Source: Proteiniphilum propionicum
GTDB taxonomy: Bacteria; Bacteroidota; Bacteroidia; Bacteroidales; Dysgonomonadaceae
Direction: 5' to 3'
Length of the DNA stretch: 64,000 nt
Assembly (NCBI RefSeq): GCF_022267555.1
Contig: NZ_CP073586.1
Coordinates: 3,204,501-3,268,500, forward strand
The position numbers and the translations under genes are program-made. The notes beneath the pieces were generated by a model. That model ran no database searches. It worked only from the letters and a program-made list of their open reading frames with translations, and was not told where the DNA came from. Each line of letters begins with the position of its first letter. The stretch's first letter is position 1. Shown in pieces: positions 1-8,964 of the stretch.

Positions 1-786
1 ATGCAGCGTGCTTATGATCAGGTTATTCACGACGTTGCCCTTCAGAAGCTGAAAGTGGTTATGTGTCTCGACAGAGCCGGGCTGGTAGGTGCCGACGGCC
101 CCACTCACCACGGTGTATTCGATCTGGCATACTTGCGGCCGATACCCAATCTGGTAATCTCAGCACCTTTTAATGAGCATGAGCTACGAAACCTGATGTA
201 CACAGCTGTATATGGTAACGACGGGCCATTTGTGATTCGCTATCCACGGGGACAAGGTGAGATCACCAACTGGCAGAACGAACCTCAGATACTCACTATA
301 GGAAAAGGACGAAAACTTAAACAAGGAAAAGAGATTGCCCTTCTCTCAATAGGAGCTATAGGCAACAACGCGTCTAAAGCAATTGCCGAGGCAGAGAAGT
401 TAGGTATAAGTGTGGCACATTACGACATGGTTTTCTTGAAACCTGTAGATGAAGAGTTACTTGAAGAGGTTGCGAAAAAATACAAATATATTATAACTGT
501 TGAAAACGGAGTTATTAAAGGTGGTTTGGGAAGTGCTGTACTTGAGTTTCTGGCAGAAAACGACTACAGTAACATTCATTTACACCGCATAGGCATCGGC
601 GATGAATTTGTGACACACGGGTCGGTTAAAGAGCTTCAGCAACTAACCAAAATTGACGAGAACAGCATCCTGGAAAATATTATTAAGATAAATGATAAAC
701 TAAATAACCGAAGCAGCGATATACTGCCTACAATAGAACCCATAGCCTCCACCAACATAATACACAATCGTTTCATAGTCAAATAA
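1..786 (+). CDS. dxs: 1-deoxy-D-xylulose-5-phosphate synthase, C-terminal part (5' truncated by window edge)
   Basis: This is the last 261 residues of Dxs, which condenses pyruvate and glyceraldehyde-3-phosphate to DXP using thiamine diphosphate, the first step of the MEP isoprenoid pathway. The first codon in the window is an internal Met: the fragment opens inside the transketolase pyrimidine-binding domain ([15 protein letters not shown], then [15 protein letters not shown]), followed by the transketolase C-terminal domain ([18 protein letters not shown]). The full family protein is about 620-640 residues, so the N-terminal half lies outside the window. trkA begins 20 bp downstream, so the two are probably co-transcribed, an arrangement known from Bacteroidales. 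Confidence 0.95.
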   Translation: MQRAYDQVIHDVALQKLKVVMCLDRAGLVGADGPTHHGVFDLAYLRPIPNLVISAPFNEHELRNLMYTAVYGNDGPFVIRYPRGQGEITNWQNEPQILTIGKGRKLKQGKEIALLSIGAIGNNASKAIAEAEKLGISVAHYDMVFLKPVDEELLEEVAKKYKYIITVENGVIKGGLGSAVLEFLAENDYSNIHLHRIGIGDEFVTHGSVKELQQLTKIDENSILENIIKINDKLNNRSSDILPTIEPIASTNIIHNRFIVK

Positions 787-805
787 AATAATTGTAACAT
801 AGTAA

Positions 806-2143
806 ATGAAAATCTTAATTGCCGGTGCAGGCGCCGTGGGAACTCACCTCGCGAAACTTCTGGGACAGGAGAATCACAATATAACACTGATGGACGACGA
901 CAAAGACCGTCTATCTATGATAAACGACAATACAGATATATTGACATATATCGGCAACTGCACTTCACTTAAAGATCTCACTGACGCAGGTATTACCAAT
1001 TCCGATCTTTATATTGGCGTAACCACTGAGGAGTCAAGGAATATCACTTCATGTATGCTGGCATCCAACCTGGGAGCAAAAAAAACACTTGCCCGCATAG
1101 ATAATTACGAGTACCTGCTGCCTAAAAATACCGGATTCTTCGAAAAACTGGGAATCAATTCAATGATCTACCCTGAACTGATGGCCGCAAAGGAGATCGC
1201 AATGGCGCTTAAAACACCCTGGACACGCTTTTGGTGGGAGCTATGCAACGGAACAGTGATACTTTCTGCTGCAAAAGTAAGAGAGAATGCTCCCATAGTG
1301 AACAAATATCTGCATGAGCTTATGCAAAGCGTGAAACTGTTCCACCTGGTAGCCATCAAACGTGACTCTCACACCATTATACCCAAAGGAAGCGACCAGA
1401 TACTTCCTAACGACATTCTCTATTTCACCACTTTAAGAAAACACCTGGATTCACTTCCCGAGTTGCTGGGGAAAAAATCTTTCGAAACAAAAAGGATCAT
1501 TTTCATGGGAGGAAGCCGTATAACAATGCGTACAGTACAGCAACTCCCCCAGAATATCAATATAAAAATAATAGAACAGGACAGAGAACGTGCTGAGATG
1601 CTGGTCGAAACAGCTCCTCCAAATGTCACAGTTTTTGTAGAAGATGGGCGCAACACTGAGTTCCTTATACGCGAAGGTATCACCGAAACAGATGCATTCC
1701 TCGCTCTCACCGGGAACTCGGAAGCAAATATCCTGAGCTGTATGATGGCAAAACAGTATGGTGTAAAGAAAACTGTTGCAGAGGTTGAAAACATCGATTA
1801 TATATCGATGGCGGAACGGTTCGACATTGGAACAGTTATCAACAAAAAACTTATTGCAGCCAGTAAGATCTATGAACTGCTGTTGAAAGCCGATGCCTCG
1901 AATATAAAAAGCCTCACCATCGCCGATGCAAACGTAGGGGAGGTAATTGCCAAACCCAACTCGAAGGTGACAAAAAAACTTATTAAAAACCTTAACCTGC
2001 CCTCCGACATCACTTTTGGAGCGCTTATCAGAAACGGCGAGCCTATGCTTGTAGATGGAGATACACTAATAGAACCTTACGACCAGGTTGTGGTATTCTT
2101 CCTAAGTAAATCACTGAGGAGCATAGAAAGCTATTTTAATTAA
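806..2143 (+). CDS. trkA: Trk system potassium transporter regulatory subunit TrkA
   Basis: Cytoplasmic NAD(H)-binding subunit that gates the TrkH/TrkG potassium channel at the inner face of the membrane. The 445 residues form two TrkA_N/TrkA_C (RCK) units. The first has an intact dinucleotide motif near the N-terminus (GAGAVGTHLAKLL); the second, around residue 233, has a degenerate one (GGSRIT). Length is normal for a two-unit TrkA. It starts 20 bp after dxs. In many Bacteroidales dxs-trkA is followed by trkH, but here the next gene is convergent clpB and no trkH reading frame is present, so the membrane partner must be elsewhere or lost. Confidence 0.93.
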   Translation: MKILIAGAGAVGTHLAKLLGQENHNITLMDDDKDRLSMINDNTDILTYIGNCTSLKDLTDAGITNSDLYIGVTTEESRNITSCMLASNLGAKKTLARIDNYEYLLPKNTGFFEKLGINSMIYPELMAAKEIAMALKTPWTRFWWELCNGTVILSAAKVRENAPIVNKYLHELMQSVKLFHLVAIKRDSHTIIPKGSDQILPNDILYFTTLRKHLDSLPELLGKKSFETKRIIFMGGSRITMRTVQQLPQNINIKIIEQDRERAEMLVETAPPNVTVFVEDGRNTEFLIREGITETDAFLALTGNSEANILSCMMAKQYGVKKTVAEVENIDYISMAERFDIGTVINKKLIAASKIYELLLKADASNIKSLTIADANVGEVIAKPNSKVTKKLIKNLNLPSDITFGALIRNGEPMLVDGDTLIEPYDQVVVFFLSKSLRSIESYFN

Positions 2144-2170
2144 GATGGTTATATGCTGAAAAAAACTTAT

Positions 2171-2200
2171 GCAATTATTTTTCAGACTCCTGACAATCAG
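2171..2200 (+). repeat. 30-bp dispersed repeat, copy A
   Basis: This 30-bp stretch matches 60193-60222 at 27 of 30 positions in the same orientation. The last 15 bp (ACTCCTGACAATCAG) are identical and contain a small palindrome (CTGAcaaTCAG). It lies just after trkA, where trkH would be expected. The nature of the element is unknown: a MITE-like or IS-end remnant, or a regulatory motif. Confidence 0.6.
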
Positions 2201-2266
2201 GTAAATAATCGCGACACTTCTGCAAAGCTCACTCTCGTGAGTTAATTGATTGCTTGCCTTCCCCTA

Positions 2267-4855
2267 TTAATTTTTGAAATAAAGCATGTCGTCAATCGCA
2301 TCAATGATGATAGGCTTTGATTTATCCACCTTACCTGCCAGAAGATCTTTCGATAGCTGGTTCAATACCCGTCGCTGTATAACCCTCTTCACAGGGCGTG
2401 CACCGAACTCTGGATCGTAACCGGCAAAAGTGATACTGCGAACTGCTTCATCGGTATATTTGAGTTCGATACCATTCTCCTTCAGCATCCTTCCTACAAT
2501 ACCAAGCTGCAAACGTACAATCTGTTCAATCTCATTCTCCTTCAACGGAGCAAACATGATAATATCATCTACGCGATTCAAAAACTCGGGACGGATAGTT
2601 CTCTTCAGCATATCCATCACAATATTTTTCGTGTTTTCAATGATCTCCTCTCGGTTTTCTCTGTTTATTTTTTCAAAGTTCTCACGAATAAGTTCAGATC
2701 CCATGTTTGAGGTCATGATGATAATGGTGTTCTTGAAGTTCACTACCCTGCCCTTGTTGTCAGTGAGGCGACCATCATCCAGCACCTGAAGCAGAATGTT
2801 AAACACATCAGGGTGCGCTTTTTCTATCTCATCAAACAGCACCACAGAATAGGGTTTGCGACGAATAGCCTCGGTAAGCTGTCCCCCTTCATCATAACCC
2901 ACATATCCCGGAGGGGCCCCGATCAATCGCGTAGCACTGAATTTCTCCTGATATTCGCTCATATCAATACGCGTCATCATATTCTCATCATCGAAAAGAT
3001 ACTCGGCCAATGCCTTTGCCAGCTCTGTCTTGCCCACACCCGTTGTCCCAAGGAAAATAAACGAGCCTACAGGACGCTTAGGATCGCTCAAACCGGCGCG
3101 ACTGCGGCGTACGGCATCAGCGACGGCAGTTATGGCCTCTTCCTGGCCAACAACACGTTTATGAAGCTCATCTTCCAGCTGAAGCAATTTCTCACGTTCA
3201 CTCTGCAGCATCTTGCTAACAGGAATTCCGGTCCAACGCGACACTACATCGGCAATATCTTCAGCATCAACCTCTTCCTTTATCATAGCTCTTCCGCCCT
3301 GGCGCTCATGAAGCTGATTCTGCAGATCTTTTATTTCGTTTTCTTTTTCCTTAATTCTTCCATATCGCAATTCGGCTACCTTCCCGTAGTCGCCCTCACG
3401 TTCGGCACGATCGGCCTCGAACTTTGCATCTTCTATATCAATTTTTGCCTGCTGGATCTTATTGATAAGCTCTTTCTCAGCCTTCCATTTGGCTTTCTGT
3501 TCAGACTCCTCGTCTTTCAGATTCCCAATCTCTCTGGTCAGAAGATCTTCTTTTTGTTTGTCATCCTCACGCCTAATAGCTTCACGCTCAATCTCAAGCT
3601 GCTTTATCCTGCGCATAATCTCATCCAGCTCTTCCGGAACGGAATCCACCTCCATACGTAGCTTGGCAGCAGCCTCATCCATAAGGTCAATAGCCTTGTC
3701 GGGCAAAAAACGATCGGTGATATAGCGGCTTGAAAGCTGTACAGCAGCGATGATAGCCTCATCTTTAATTCGCACCTTGTGGTGGTTCTCATACCGCTCT
3801 TTCAGTCCGCGAAGAATGGAGATACTGTCAGATTCACCCGGCTCATCCACCATAACCGTTTGGAAACGACGTTCAAGAGCTTTGTCTTTTTCAAAATATT
3901 TCTGATACTCATCGAGTGTGGTAGCACCAATAGCCCGCAGATCCCCACGTGCCAGCGCTGGTTTCAGAATATTGGCGGCATCCATTGCACCTTCACTTTT
4001 TCCTGCACCTACCAGCGTGTGGATCTCGTCAATAAAGAGAATAATCTCTCCGTTCGATTTTGTCACCTCGTTTATAACAGACTTCAGACGCTCCTCAAAC
4101 TCTCCCTTGTATTTTGCGCCTGCAATAAGTGCCCCCATATCGAGAGAATAGATCTGCTTGCTTTTAAGATTCTCCGGCACATCGCCTCGGATAATTCGGT
4201 ATGCGAGTCCTTCGGCAATAGCCGTCTTACCCGTCCCCGGCTCACCAATAAGAATGGGGTTGTTTTTGGTACGCCTGCTCAGGATCTGCAGCACTCTTCT
4301 AATCTCCTCATCACGACCGATAACTGGATCTAGCTTACCGTTTCGCGCTTGCTCCGCCAGGTTCACCGCATATTTACCCAGTGACTGGTATGTATCTTCA
4401 GCCGATTGGCTTGTTACCTTCTCACCCTGCCGAAGGTCCCGGATAGCCGACTGCAGCTGGCTGAGTGAAATACCTGCATCTTTCATCATCTGCGAAGCGC
4501 TGTTCTTCTCGCTCAGGATTGCAAGCAGCAAATGTTCAAGAGAAACAAACTGGTCTCCCATCTTGCTTGCGTAATCAGCCGCTTTCTGAAAAACAGCATT
4601 TGCCTCCCTGCTCAGCATAGGTTCGCCACCCGACACCCGGGGGTATGATTCAATTTCACTGTCTACAACCTTTTCCAGGTTCCGGCCATTCACCCCAAGC
4701 TTCTGAAACAGAAAGCCAGTCACATTCTCACCAACCAGCATAACCCCTTTGAGAAGATGTGCCGGTTCAATCATCTGCTGATTGTTACCCTGTGCCAGAT
4801 TTATCGCTTTTTGCACCGCTTCCTGCGCCTTTATTGTAAAATTATTGAAATTCAT
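2267..4855 (-). CDS. clpB: ATP-dependent chaperone ClpB
   Basis: Hexameric AAA+ disaggregase that rescues aggregated proteins with DnaK/DnaJ/GrpE. The 862 residues are full length: Clp N-domain repeats (about 1-145), AAA1 with Walker A GEPGTGKT (204-211) and Walker B LFIDEIH, a long charged coiled-coil middle domain, AAA2 with Walker A GTTGVGKT and Walker [14 protein letters not shown], and the ClpB D2-small domain at the end. Start is ATG at 4855 with a purine-rich AAAGAAAGGA 14-23 nt upstream. An IS1182-type element is inserted about 26-31 nt in front of the start codon, so the native heat-shock promoter is probably separated from the gene by 1.9 kb. Convergent with trkA. Confidence 0.97.
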   Translation of the reverse strand: MNFNNFTIKAQEAVQKAINLAQGNNQQMIEPAHLLKGVMLVGENVTGFLFQKLGVNGRNLEKVVDSEIESYPRVSGGEPMLSREANAVFQKAADYASKMGDQFVSLEHLLLAILSEKNSASQMMKDAGISLSQLQSAIRDLRQGEKVTSQSAEDTYQSLGKYAVNLAEQARNGKLDPVIGRDEEIRRVLQILSRRTKNNPILIGEPGTGKTAIAEGLAYRIIRGDVPENLKSKQIYSLDMGALIAGAKYKGEFEERLKSVINEVTKSNGEIILFIDEIHTLVGAGKSEGAMDAANILKPALARGDLRAIGATTLDEYQKYFEKDKALERRFQTVMVDEPGESDSISILRGLKERYENHHKVRIKDEAIIAAVQLSSRYITDRFLPDKAIDLMDEAAAKLRMEVDSVPEELDEIMRRIKQLEIEREAIRREDDKQKEDLLTREIGNLKDEESEQKAKWKAEKELINKIQQAKIDIEDAKFEADRAEREGDYGKVAELRYGRIKEKENEIKDLQNQLHERQGGRAMIKEEVDAEDIADVVSRWTGIPVSKMLQSEREKLLQLEDELHKRVVGQEEAITAVADAVRRSRAGLSDPKRPVGSFIFLGTTGVGKTELAKALAEYLFDDENMMTRIDMSEYQEKFSATRLIGAPPGYVGYDEGGQLTEAIRRKPYSVVLFDEIEKAHPDVFNILLQVLDDGRLTDNKGRVVNFKNTIIIMTSNMGSELIRENFEKINRENREEIIENTKNIVMDMLKRTIRPEFLNRVDDIIMFAPLKENEIEQIVRLQLGIVGRMLKENGIELKYTDEAVRSITFAGYDPEFGARPVKRVIQRRVLNQLSKDLLAGKVDKSKPIIIDAIDDMLYFKN

Positions 4856-4886
4856 ATATCCATTATCCTTTCTTTTTAATATTGTT

Positions 4887-6774
4887 GAGTCCGCTCCGAA
4901 AAGTCGGAGTGATAATTTAGTTTAAAATTTTTTGTACAATAAATTTTATAAATCAGGTAAATTTCACCTGAAAAGTTCTTTGAAATATTTGCGTATATAG
5001 CTATTATTCACTACCTTAGTAGGGCTTAAAACTGTATAATATGTTCAAAAAATCGGACGAAAACCCTCAATTGGGCATTTTTTCATCACCGACGGAGTAC
5101 TTCAGAGACTCTAAGAAGAAAGAATACCTAAAAAATGACTCCTGGCATAACCGGTTCCGAAACCATGTTGTAATGCGTGTGGATGAGTCTATTTTCAGAC
5201 CACTTTATTCTAATGGAACGGGGGCTCCTAATGCCTCTATCCGTATTTTGGTCGGTATGATGATCCTCAAGGAAGGCCAGGGATGGAGCGACGCACAATT
5301 GTTTGAGAACTGCGCATACAATTTACTTGTTCGCAGTGCTCTGGGTCTGATGTCGTTAGAGGACGCTGAGCCTGTTTCATCCACTTACTACCTTTTCCGT
5401 CGCAATCTGGTTGACTATGCAAGGGAACACGGCGAAGACCTGTTCAAAAAGTGCCAGGGGCAAATCACCCGTGACCAGCTATTGGAGTTTGAGGTGAGCG
5501 GCAAGCAGGTGCGCATGGACAGTAAACTGGTCGGCAGCAATATCGCCTGGTACTCCCGTTACGAGTTGATTCATGAAACCCTGCGTCTGTTTATCAATGA
5601 AAGGGAGGAACATATCTTCAATAAGAGCCTGTCCAAAGAGATGTTTTCCCTTATCGAAAGCATACAGGGTGAAACGGGCAACAAGGTGGTGTACCGCAGT
5701 ACAAAGGCCGAGGTTGATGCCAGGTTCGTTGAACTGGGCAAACTGATGTACCGTTTTATAGGGCTCTTCAAGAAGCATGACTATGGTCATTACCAGACCC
5801 TTAAAGCGGTTTTCGAACAACAATACTCGGTTGGCAGGGACAAAACTGTCGTTCCTCTGGAAAAGGAGAAAGTCAGCGCCAAATCCATACAGTCACCCCA
5901 TGACACCGACTGCCATTACCGTGACAAAGACGGCAACAAGGTCAAAGGGTATTCGGTGAACGTCACCGAGACATGCGACCAACCGGGAGATGACAAAGAT
6001 ACGGCATTGAACCTGATAACCGATACCGAGGTAACGGTGGCATCGGCTCCGGACAACGGCTTCCTTGAACAAGCCCTGGATCGGACACAGGAAATAATAT
6101 CCGACAAAATAGAGAAAGTATATGCCGACGGGGCTTACCACAGTGCTGATAATCAGGAGTATTGCCAAAGCGATAAAAAATGGCATCGAGCTGATACTCA
6201 CAGGCATGCAAGGCCCCGCACCGAGATATGACATCCGTTTGGACGAACAGAATGAAATCAATTTAATAGTAACCGACAACAAAACAGGAACAACAATACA
6301 GGCACAACGGGTAAAACTCCGCAAAGACAAAACACAGAGGAAATGGAGGATCAAGACTGAAGAAGGAAAATACCGCTACTTCGATGAGGATAACCTCAGG
6401 GCTGCCGCTCTGAGGAAGAAATTGGACGATATCCCGATAGATGAAAAAAATATCAGGAACAATGTCGAAGCAAGCATTTTCCAGTTAGGATACCATTACC
6501 CGAATGACAAGAGCCGTTACAGGTCACTTGCCAAGCACAAACTATGGGCATACTCCCGCTCGTTGTGGATAAACTTCGTCAGGATAGTGAATTATATGAC
6601 GCGAATAAGTCAAAGAGCGCTTTTTTGGCAAAAACTGCCACAATATATAATTAATTTATGTTTCAATATGTATATTATTGTAAACATACTTTCAATTAAT
6701 AAAAACAATCACATTTGTCCGGTTAAACTTCATTTTTCAGCAATTTGAAAAAATGGGGTTTTCAGAGCAGACTC
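4887..6774 (+). mobile_element. IS1182-family insertion sequence, 1888 bp, inactivated
   Basis: The ends were found by eye: the left end 4887-4902 reads GAGTCCGCTCCGAAAA and the right end 6759-6774 reads TTTTCAGAGCAGACTC, which are inverse complements with two mismatches in 16. Both are bounded by the direct hexamer ATTGTT. The element carries one transposase gene on the plus strand, interrupted by a frameshift. Size fits the IS1182 group (about 1.3-2 kb). It sits between clpB and its upstream region, with the transposase pointing away from clpB. Confidence 0.85.
5041..6748 (+). pseudogene. IS1182-family transposase, frameshifted
   Basis: DDE transposase in two frames. Frame 1 (5041-6231) gives the DUF772-like N-terminal domain and most of the DDE_Tnp_1 core up to YADGAYHSADNQEYCQ. 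The conserved continuation (NGIELILTGMQGPAPRYDI, then the C-terminal region ending near LWAYSRSLWINF) is in frame 2 and runs to 6748. The frames cross near the six-A run at 6175-6180, consistent with a one-base insertion (+1 shift). The restored product would be about 565 residues, close to full length for the family. The +1 direction and the lack of a classic slippery heptamer argue for mutation rather than programmed frameshifting. Confidence 0.85.
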
Positions 6775-6834
6775 ATTGTTTAATCTGGAACATATCTCAC
6801 CGGATAAGCCACTTGAAGCAACAGCTAAAAGTGG

Positions 6835-6856
6835 GCAGCCCTTTCAACCGGGCTGC
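6835..6856. terminator. Hairpin in the spacer right of the IS1182 element
   Basis: GCAGCCC (6835-6841) and GGGCTGC (6850-6856) form a perfect 7-bp stem with an 8-nt loop. On the plus strand the stem is followed by a short T run (TTTACCC), on the minus strand by CCACTTTT, so it could stop transcription on either strand. The 237-bp stretch 6781-7017 holds no convincing gene. Confidence 0.4.
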
Positions 6857-7017
6857 TTTACCCAAAGCCTGTTCAACGCTGATTCACATCATGGTAAGGT
6901 CAAAATCTTTGCCAAAGGACTAATCATGACGTTTTGGCAGTCGAGTATTTATCTGTGAATATATGAAAGTTTATTTACAGTACATTAATAGGTAATATGG
7001 CCCAATTGTTTCAGTTA

Positions 7018-7320
7018 TTATACTCTCTTCTTCATTGACTTTCTTAATTCATTAGCCTTCTTAAAAAAGGTCTCATCTTTTCCAAACTCAATAATGCGAG
7101 CTACGCTTCCATTGCATACTTTGCAGCTCCCCTTTACCAGAATGTCGTTAAAATGAGTCAGATAAATCTCTTCCACCAAAACTCCTTTTTCAGCAATACT
7201 CCTGCAGTGGCTACAAAATACGTTAGCAGAAATTATTGTGTCGTAAAAAATTTTTTGTCCTTTATCGAGTAATATTCCCAATTGAAATTGGTTGATTTCG
7301 ATTTCATCTTGTCGTTTCAT
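7018..7320 (-). CDS. Small hypothetical protein with two CxxC pairs (zinc-ribbon-like)
   Basis: 100-residue protein of no family I recognise. Two cysteine pairs, CSHC (about 36-39) and CKVC (about 66-69), spaced about 27 residues apart, suggest a small zinc-ribbon fold; the C-terminus is Lys/Arg rich (KKANELRKSMKKRV). No signal peptide or membrane segment, so probably cytoplasmic. The start codon at 7320 lies in an exact 13-bp tandem duplication that also places an out-of-frame ATG upstream. It stands alone between IS remnants and a broken sigma-factor gene and is divergent from the latter. Confidence 0.6.
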   Translation of the reverse strand: MKRQDEIEINQFQLGILLDKGQKIFYDTIISANVFCSHCRSIAEKGVLVEEIYLTHFNDILVKGSCKVCNGSVARIIEFGKDETFFKKANELRKSMKKRV

Positions 7321-7333
7321 CTTGTCGTTTCAT
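7308..7333. repeat. Exact tandem duplication of 13 bp at a start codon
   Basis: CTTGTCGTTTCAT occurs twice in direct succession (7308-7320 and 7321-7333). On the minus strand it duplicates ATGAAACGACAAG, the first codons of the small CxxC protein, creating a second ATG that opens a 9-codon out-of-frame leader ORF. Confidence 0.85.
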
Positions 7334-7402
7334 CTTTTGTCTCAGTTTTGTCAATTTATGGTTAATATTTTTTTATACATGGTACAAAGATGAACAGATA
7401 CT

Positions 7403-7419
7403 TTGACAACTTTTGTCAA
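7403..7419. promoter_or_regulatory. Palindrome TTGACAA-CTT-TTGTCAA, possible operator
   Basis: A perfect 7-bp inverted repeat with a 3-bp centre lies about 80 bp upstream of the CxxC gene start. A further TTGTCAA half-site occurs at 7348-7354. The spacer 7334-7622 is otherwise AT-rich with no gene. The size and symmetry fit a dimeric repressor site, but no cognate regulator is evident. Confidence 0.35.
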
Positions 7420-7622
7420 TGCTTTCCGCATTTGCAAAAGAAACTGAGAAACTTACATAAAGCAAGCTCCTCTGTTTTTCGCTTTCATATAGACCATTAT
7501 CCAGCTAATATTCATATCATTATACCGCATTAAGAAAAAGTACTAAACTATTTTCTTTTTTAAATGCTCTGTATAAAGGATACAAATGCACTACAAATTC
7601 CATAACCGAACGAATATTTTTT

Positions 7623-7630
7623 TAATTTTG
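7623..7630 (+). promoter_or_regulatory. Bacteroidetes-type -7 box (TAATTTTG)
   Basis: TAATTTTG matches the TAnnTTTG consensus of the Bacteroidetes primary sigma factor exactly. It lies 35 bp before the likely TTG start (7665) of the truncated sigma-factor gene. I see no good -33 TTTG element at the usual 19-21 bp distance. Confidence 0.4.
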
Positions 7631-7640
7631 TGGAACTTCT

Positions 7641-7865
7641 TTGTACAAATCAACAGGCAACGGATTGAAAAGCAGAACAGAAATAACAAAACTATCGAAC
7701 GATGAATTGTTTGATCTTTGTAAAAAAGAAGAACAAGCAACCTACTTCGACGAATTATACCGGCGCTATATACCTATGGTATACGGATTATGTCTGAAAT
7801 ACCTGTCTAACGAGGCCGACGCACAAGATGCAGTGATGGATTTGTTTGAAGATGTTTCACAATAA
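7641..7865 (+). pseudogene. ECF-type RNA polymerase sigma factor, truncated after region 2
   Basis: The 74 residues match only sigma region 2 of Bacteroidetes ECF factors (DELYRRYIPMVYGLCLKYLSNEADAQDAVMDLFEDV); region 4, needed for -35 recognition, is missing and the frame ends at 7865. Full-length relatives are about 170-190 residues. The reading frame has no ATG; TTG at 7641 or 7665 are the candidates, the latter fitting the -7 box at 7623. The 133 bp between the break and the next gene hold short frames such as one ending VSAMVGSEPENNVES, possibly leftovers of the sigma gene's deleted neighbour. Best read as a gene remnant after an internal deletion. Confidence 0.75.
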
Positions 7866-7998
7866 CCGATAATGGAAAAATCTATGGACAATGAGATTAA
7901 AGCAGCCACAGCACAAGGTAAAAAAGACTTTTACCCGGGTCTCCGCCATGGTCGGAAGTGAGCCGGAAAATAACGTTGAAAGTTGAATTATAAATCTT

Positions 7999-8655
7999 GT
8001 GACAAACGAAAAATTCTATACTGACCGCGAAGAGAAGGCCAACTACATAACACATGGCCTTGGGGTATTGATAAGTATTGCAGCAACTGTTATACTAATT
8101 AACAAGGCTATTTCTTCAGGTAACCGTGGTGCAATCATCGCCTATGGGTTATTCGGCATCGGTATGACTATCTGCATGGGCTCCTCCACCATCTATCACT
8201 ACGTGCGGGATCAAGTTTTAAAAGCCAGGTTACGCCATTTCGACCATGCAAGCATTTATCTTCTTATCGCTGCAAGCTACTCTCCATTCACTATTATCCT
8301 GCTTCGCGATGCACAGTTCTGGGGCTGGCTTCTGTTCGGGATAGCCTGGACAACCGCCATTGCTGGTATCGCCTTGAGCTTCAGGAAGCTCAGTAAAAAC
8401 AGCCACCTGAAAACCGCTTCATATGTAATGATGGGGCTGGTGGCTCTCATCGCTTTCAAACCGTCAATAGAGATTGCTCATGCAAAAAACTGTATGGATG
8501 TGATCTACTGGCTGCTTGGGGGAGGCCTGTTCTATATTGCCGGCGCCGTTATATACGCCACTGCCAGACGGGAGTTTGTACACGCTGTATTCCATCTGTT
8601 TGTATTGCTGGGACTTGCATGCCATATAACGGCAGCATATCTGATCCCGCTATAG
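7999..8655 (+). CDS. Hemolysin III / PAQR-family membrane protein (TrhA)
   Basis: 218 residues with seven predicted membrane helices, the full length for the bacterial hemolysin III (YqfA/TrhA) group of the PAQR superfamily. Signature metal-site residues are present: SSTIYHY after the second helix, the FDHASIYLLIAASYSPF block, and HxxxH-type histidines near the end (HAVFHLFVLLGLACH). Family members act in the inner membrane in lipid homeostasis or as weak cytolysins; the exact role here is unknown. The start is GTG at 7999; no in-frame ATG fits the conserved N-terminus. It follows the sigma-factor remnant and is followed by a hairpin terminator. Confidence 0.88.
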   Translation: MTNEKFYTDREEKANYITHGLGVLISIAATVILINKAISSGNRGAIIAYGLFGIGMTICMGSSTIYHYVRDQVLKARLRHFDHASIYLLIAASYSPFTIILLRDAQFWGWLLFGIAWTTAIAGIALSFRKLSKNSHLKTASYVMMGLVALIAFKPSIEIAHAKNCMDVIYWLLGGGLFYIAGAVIYATARREFVHAVFHLFVLLGLACHITAAYLIPL

Positions 8656-8768
8656 TATTATAGTAAGACTGGGATCGTAAGGCCCTAATCACTACCATTT
8701 TTCCACATGCTAACCATCCCTTATAGATACACAAAGTTTTATTAACTCTCAATAAAGCCTCAATCAAA

Positions 8769-8801
8769 AAAGGCGACCCGCCTTTGTAGCGAATCGCCTT
8801 T
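8769..8801. terminator. Hairpin terminator downstream of the hemolysin III gene
   Basis: AAAGGCGA (8769-8776) pairs perfectly with TCGCCTTT (8794-8801) around a 17-nt loop, flanked by A-rich sequence on the left and T-rich on the right. It can serve the hemolysin III gene and the convergent MFS gene. Confidence 0.65.
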
Positions 8802-8832
8802 ATGTAGTTTTCAAATCAACTTCGGGCCGTCA

Positions 8833-8924
8833 GTCATCAGCTTTCAGTTGCCTGCTATAAGTTTTCTGTGATCAGTTTCTCTTCCCAGCTTTATTTAGCC
8901 TGTCATCAGCTTTATGTCATCAGT
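8833..8924. repeat. Short repeats GTCATCAG(CTTT) in the hemolysin III-MFS spacer
   Basis: GTCATCAGCTTT occurs at 8833-8844 and 8902-8913, with a third partial copy GTCATCAGT at 8916-8924. The 309-bp spacer 8656-8964 contains these repeats and the hairpin terminator and no gene. Confidence 0.5.
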
Positions 8925-8964
8925 AACAGTACTCGCAAGCCATGAAACATGAAACTCTTCACGA

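Larger units (their letters stand above)
4881..6780 (+). repeat. 6-bp direct target-site duplication flanking the IS1182-type element
   Basis: The hexamer ATTGTT occurs at 4881-4886 immediately outside the left inverted repeat and again at 6775-6780 immediately outside the right one. The match is exact and in direct orientation, as expected for a target-site duplication. Confidence 0.75.

Noticed and set aside
2153-2245. 30-codon ORF after trkA (MLKKTYAIIFQTPDNQ...)
   Set aside because: Overlaps the dispersed repeat, the second copy of which is not open; no TrkH resemblance.
2813-3661. 282-residue open frame on the plus strand
   Set aside because: Lies wholly antisense to clpB, has no family resemblance and is explained by the clpB codon pattern.
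6160-6190. Programmed frameshift in the IS1182 transposase
   Set aside because: The shift is +1 and there is no classic slippery heptamer; family transposases are made from one frame.
6776-6958. 60-codon ORF right of the IS1182 element
   Set aside because: Crosses the target duplication and a hairpin, no family resemblance.
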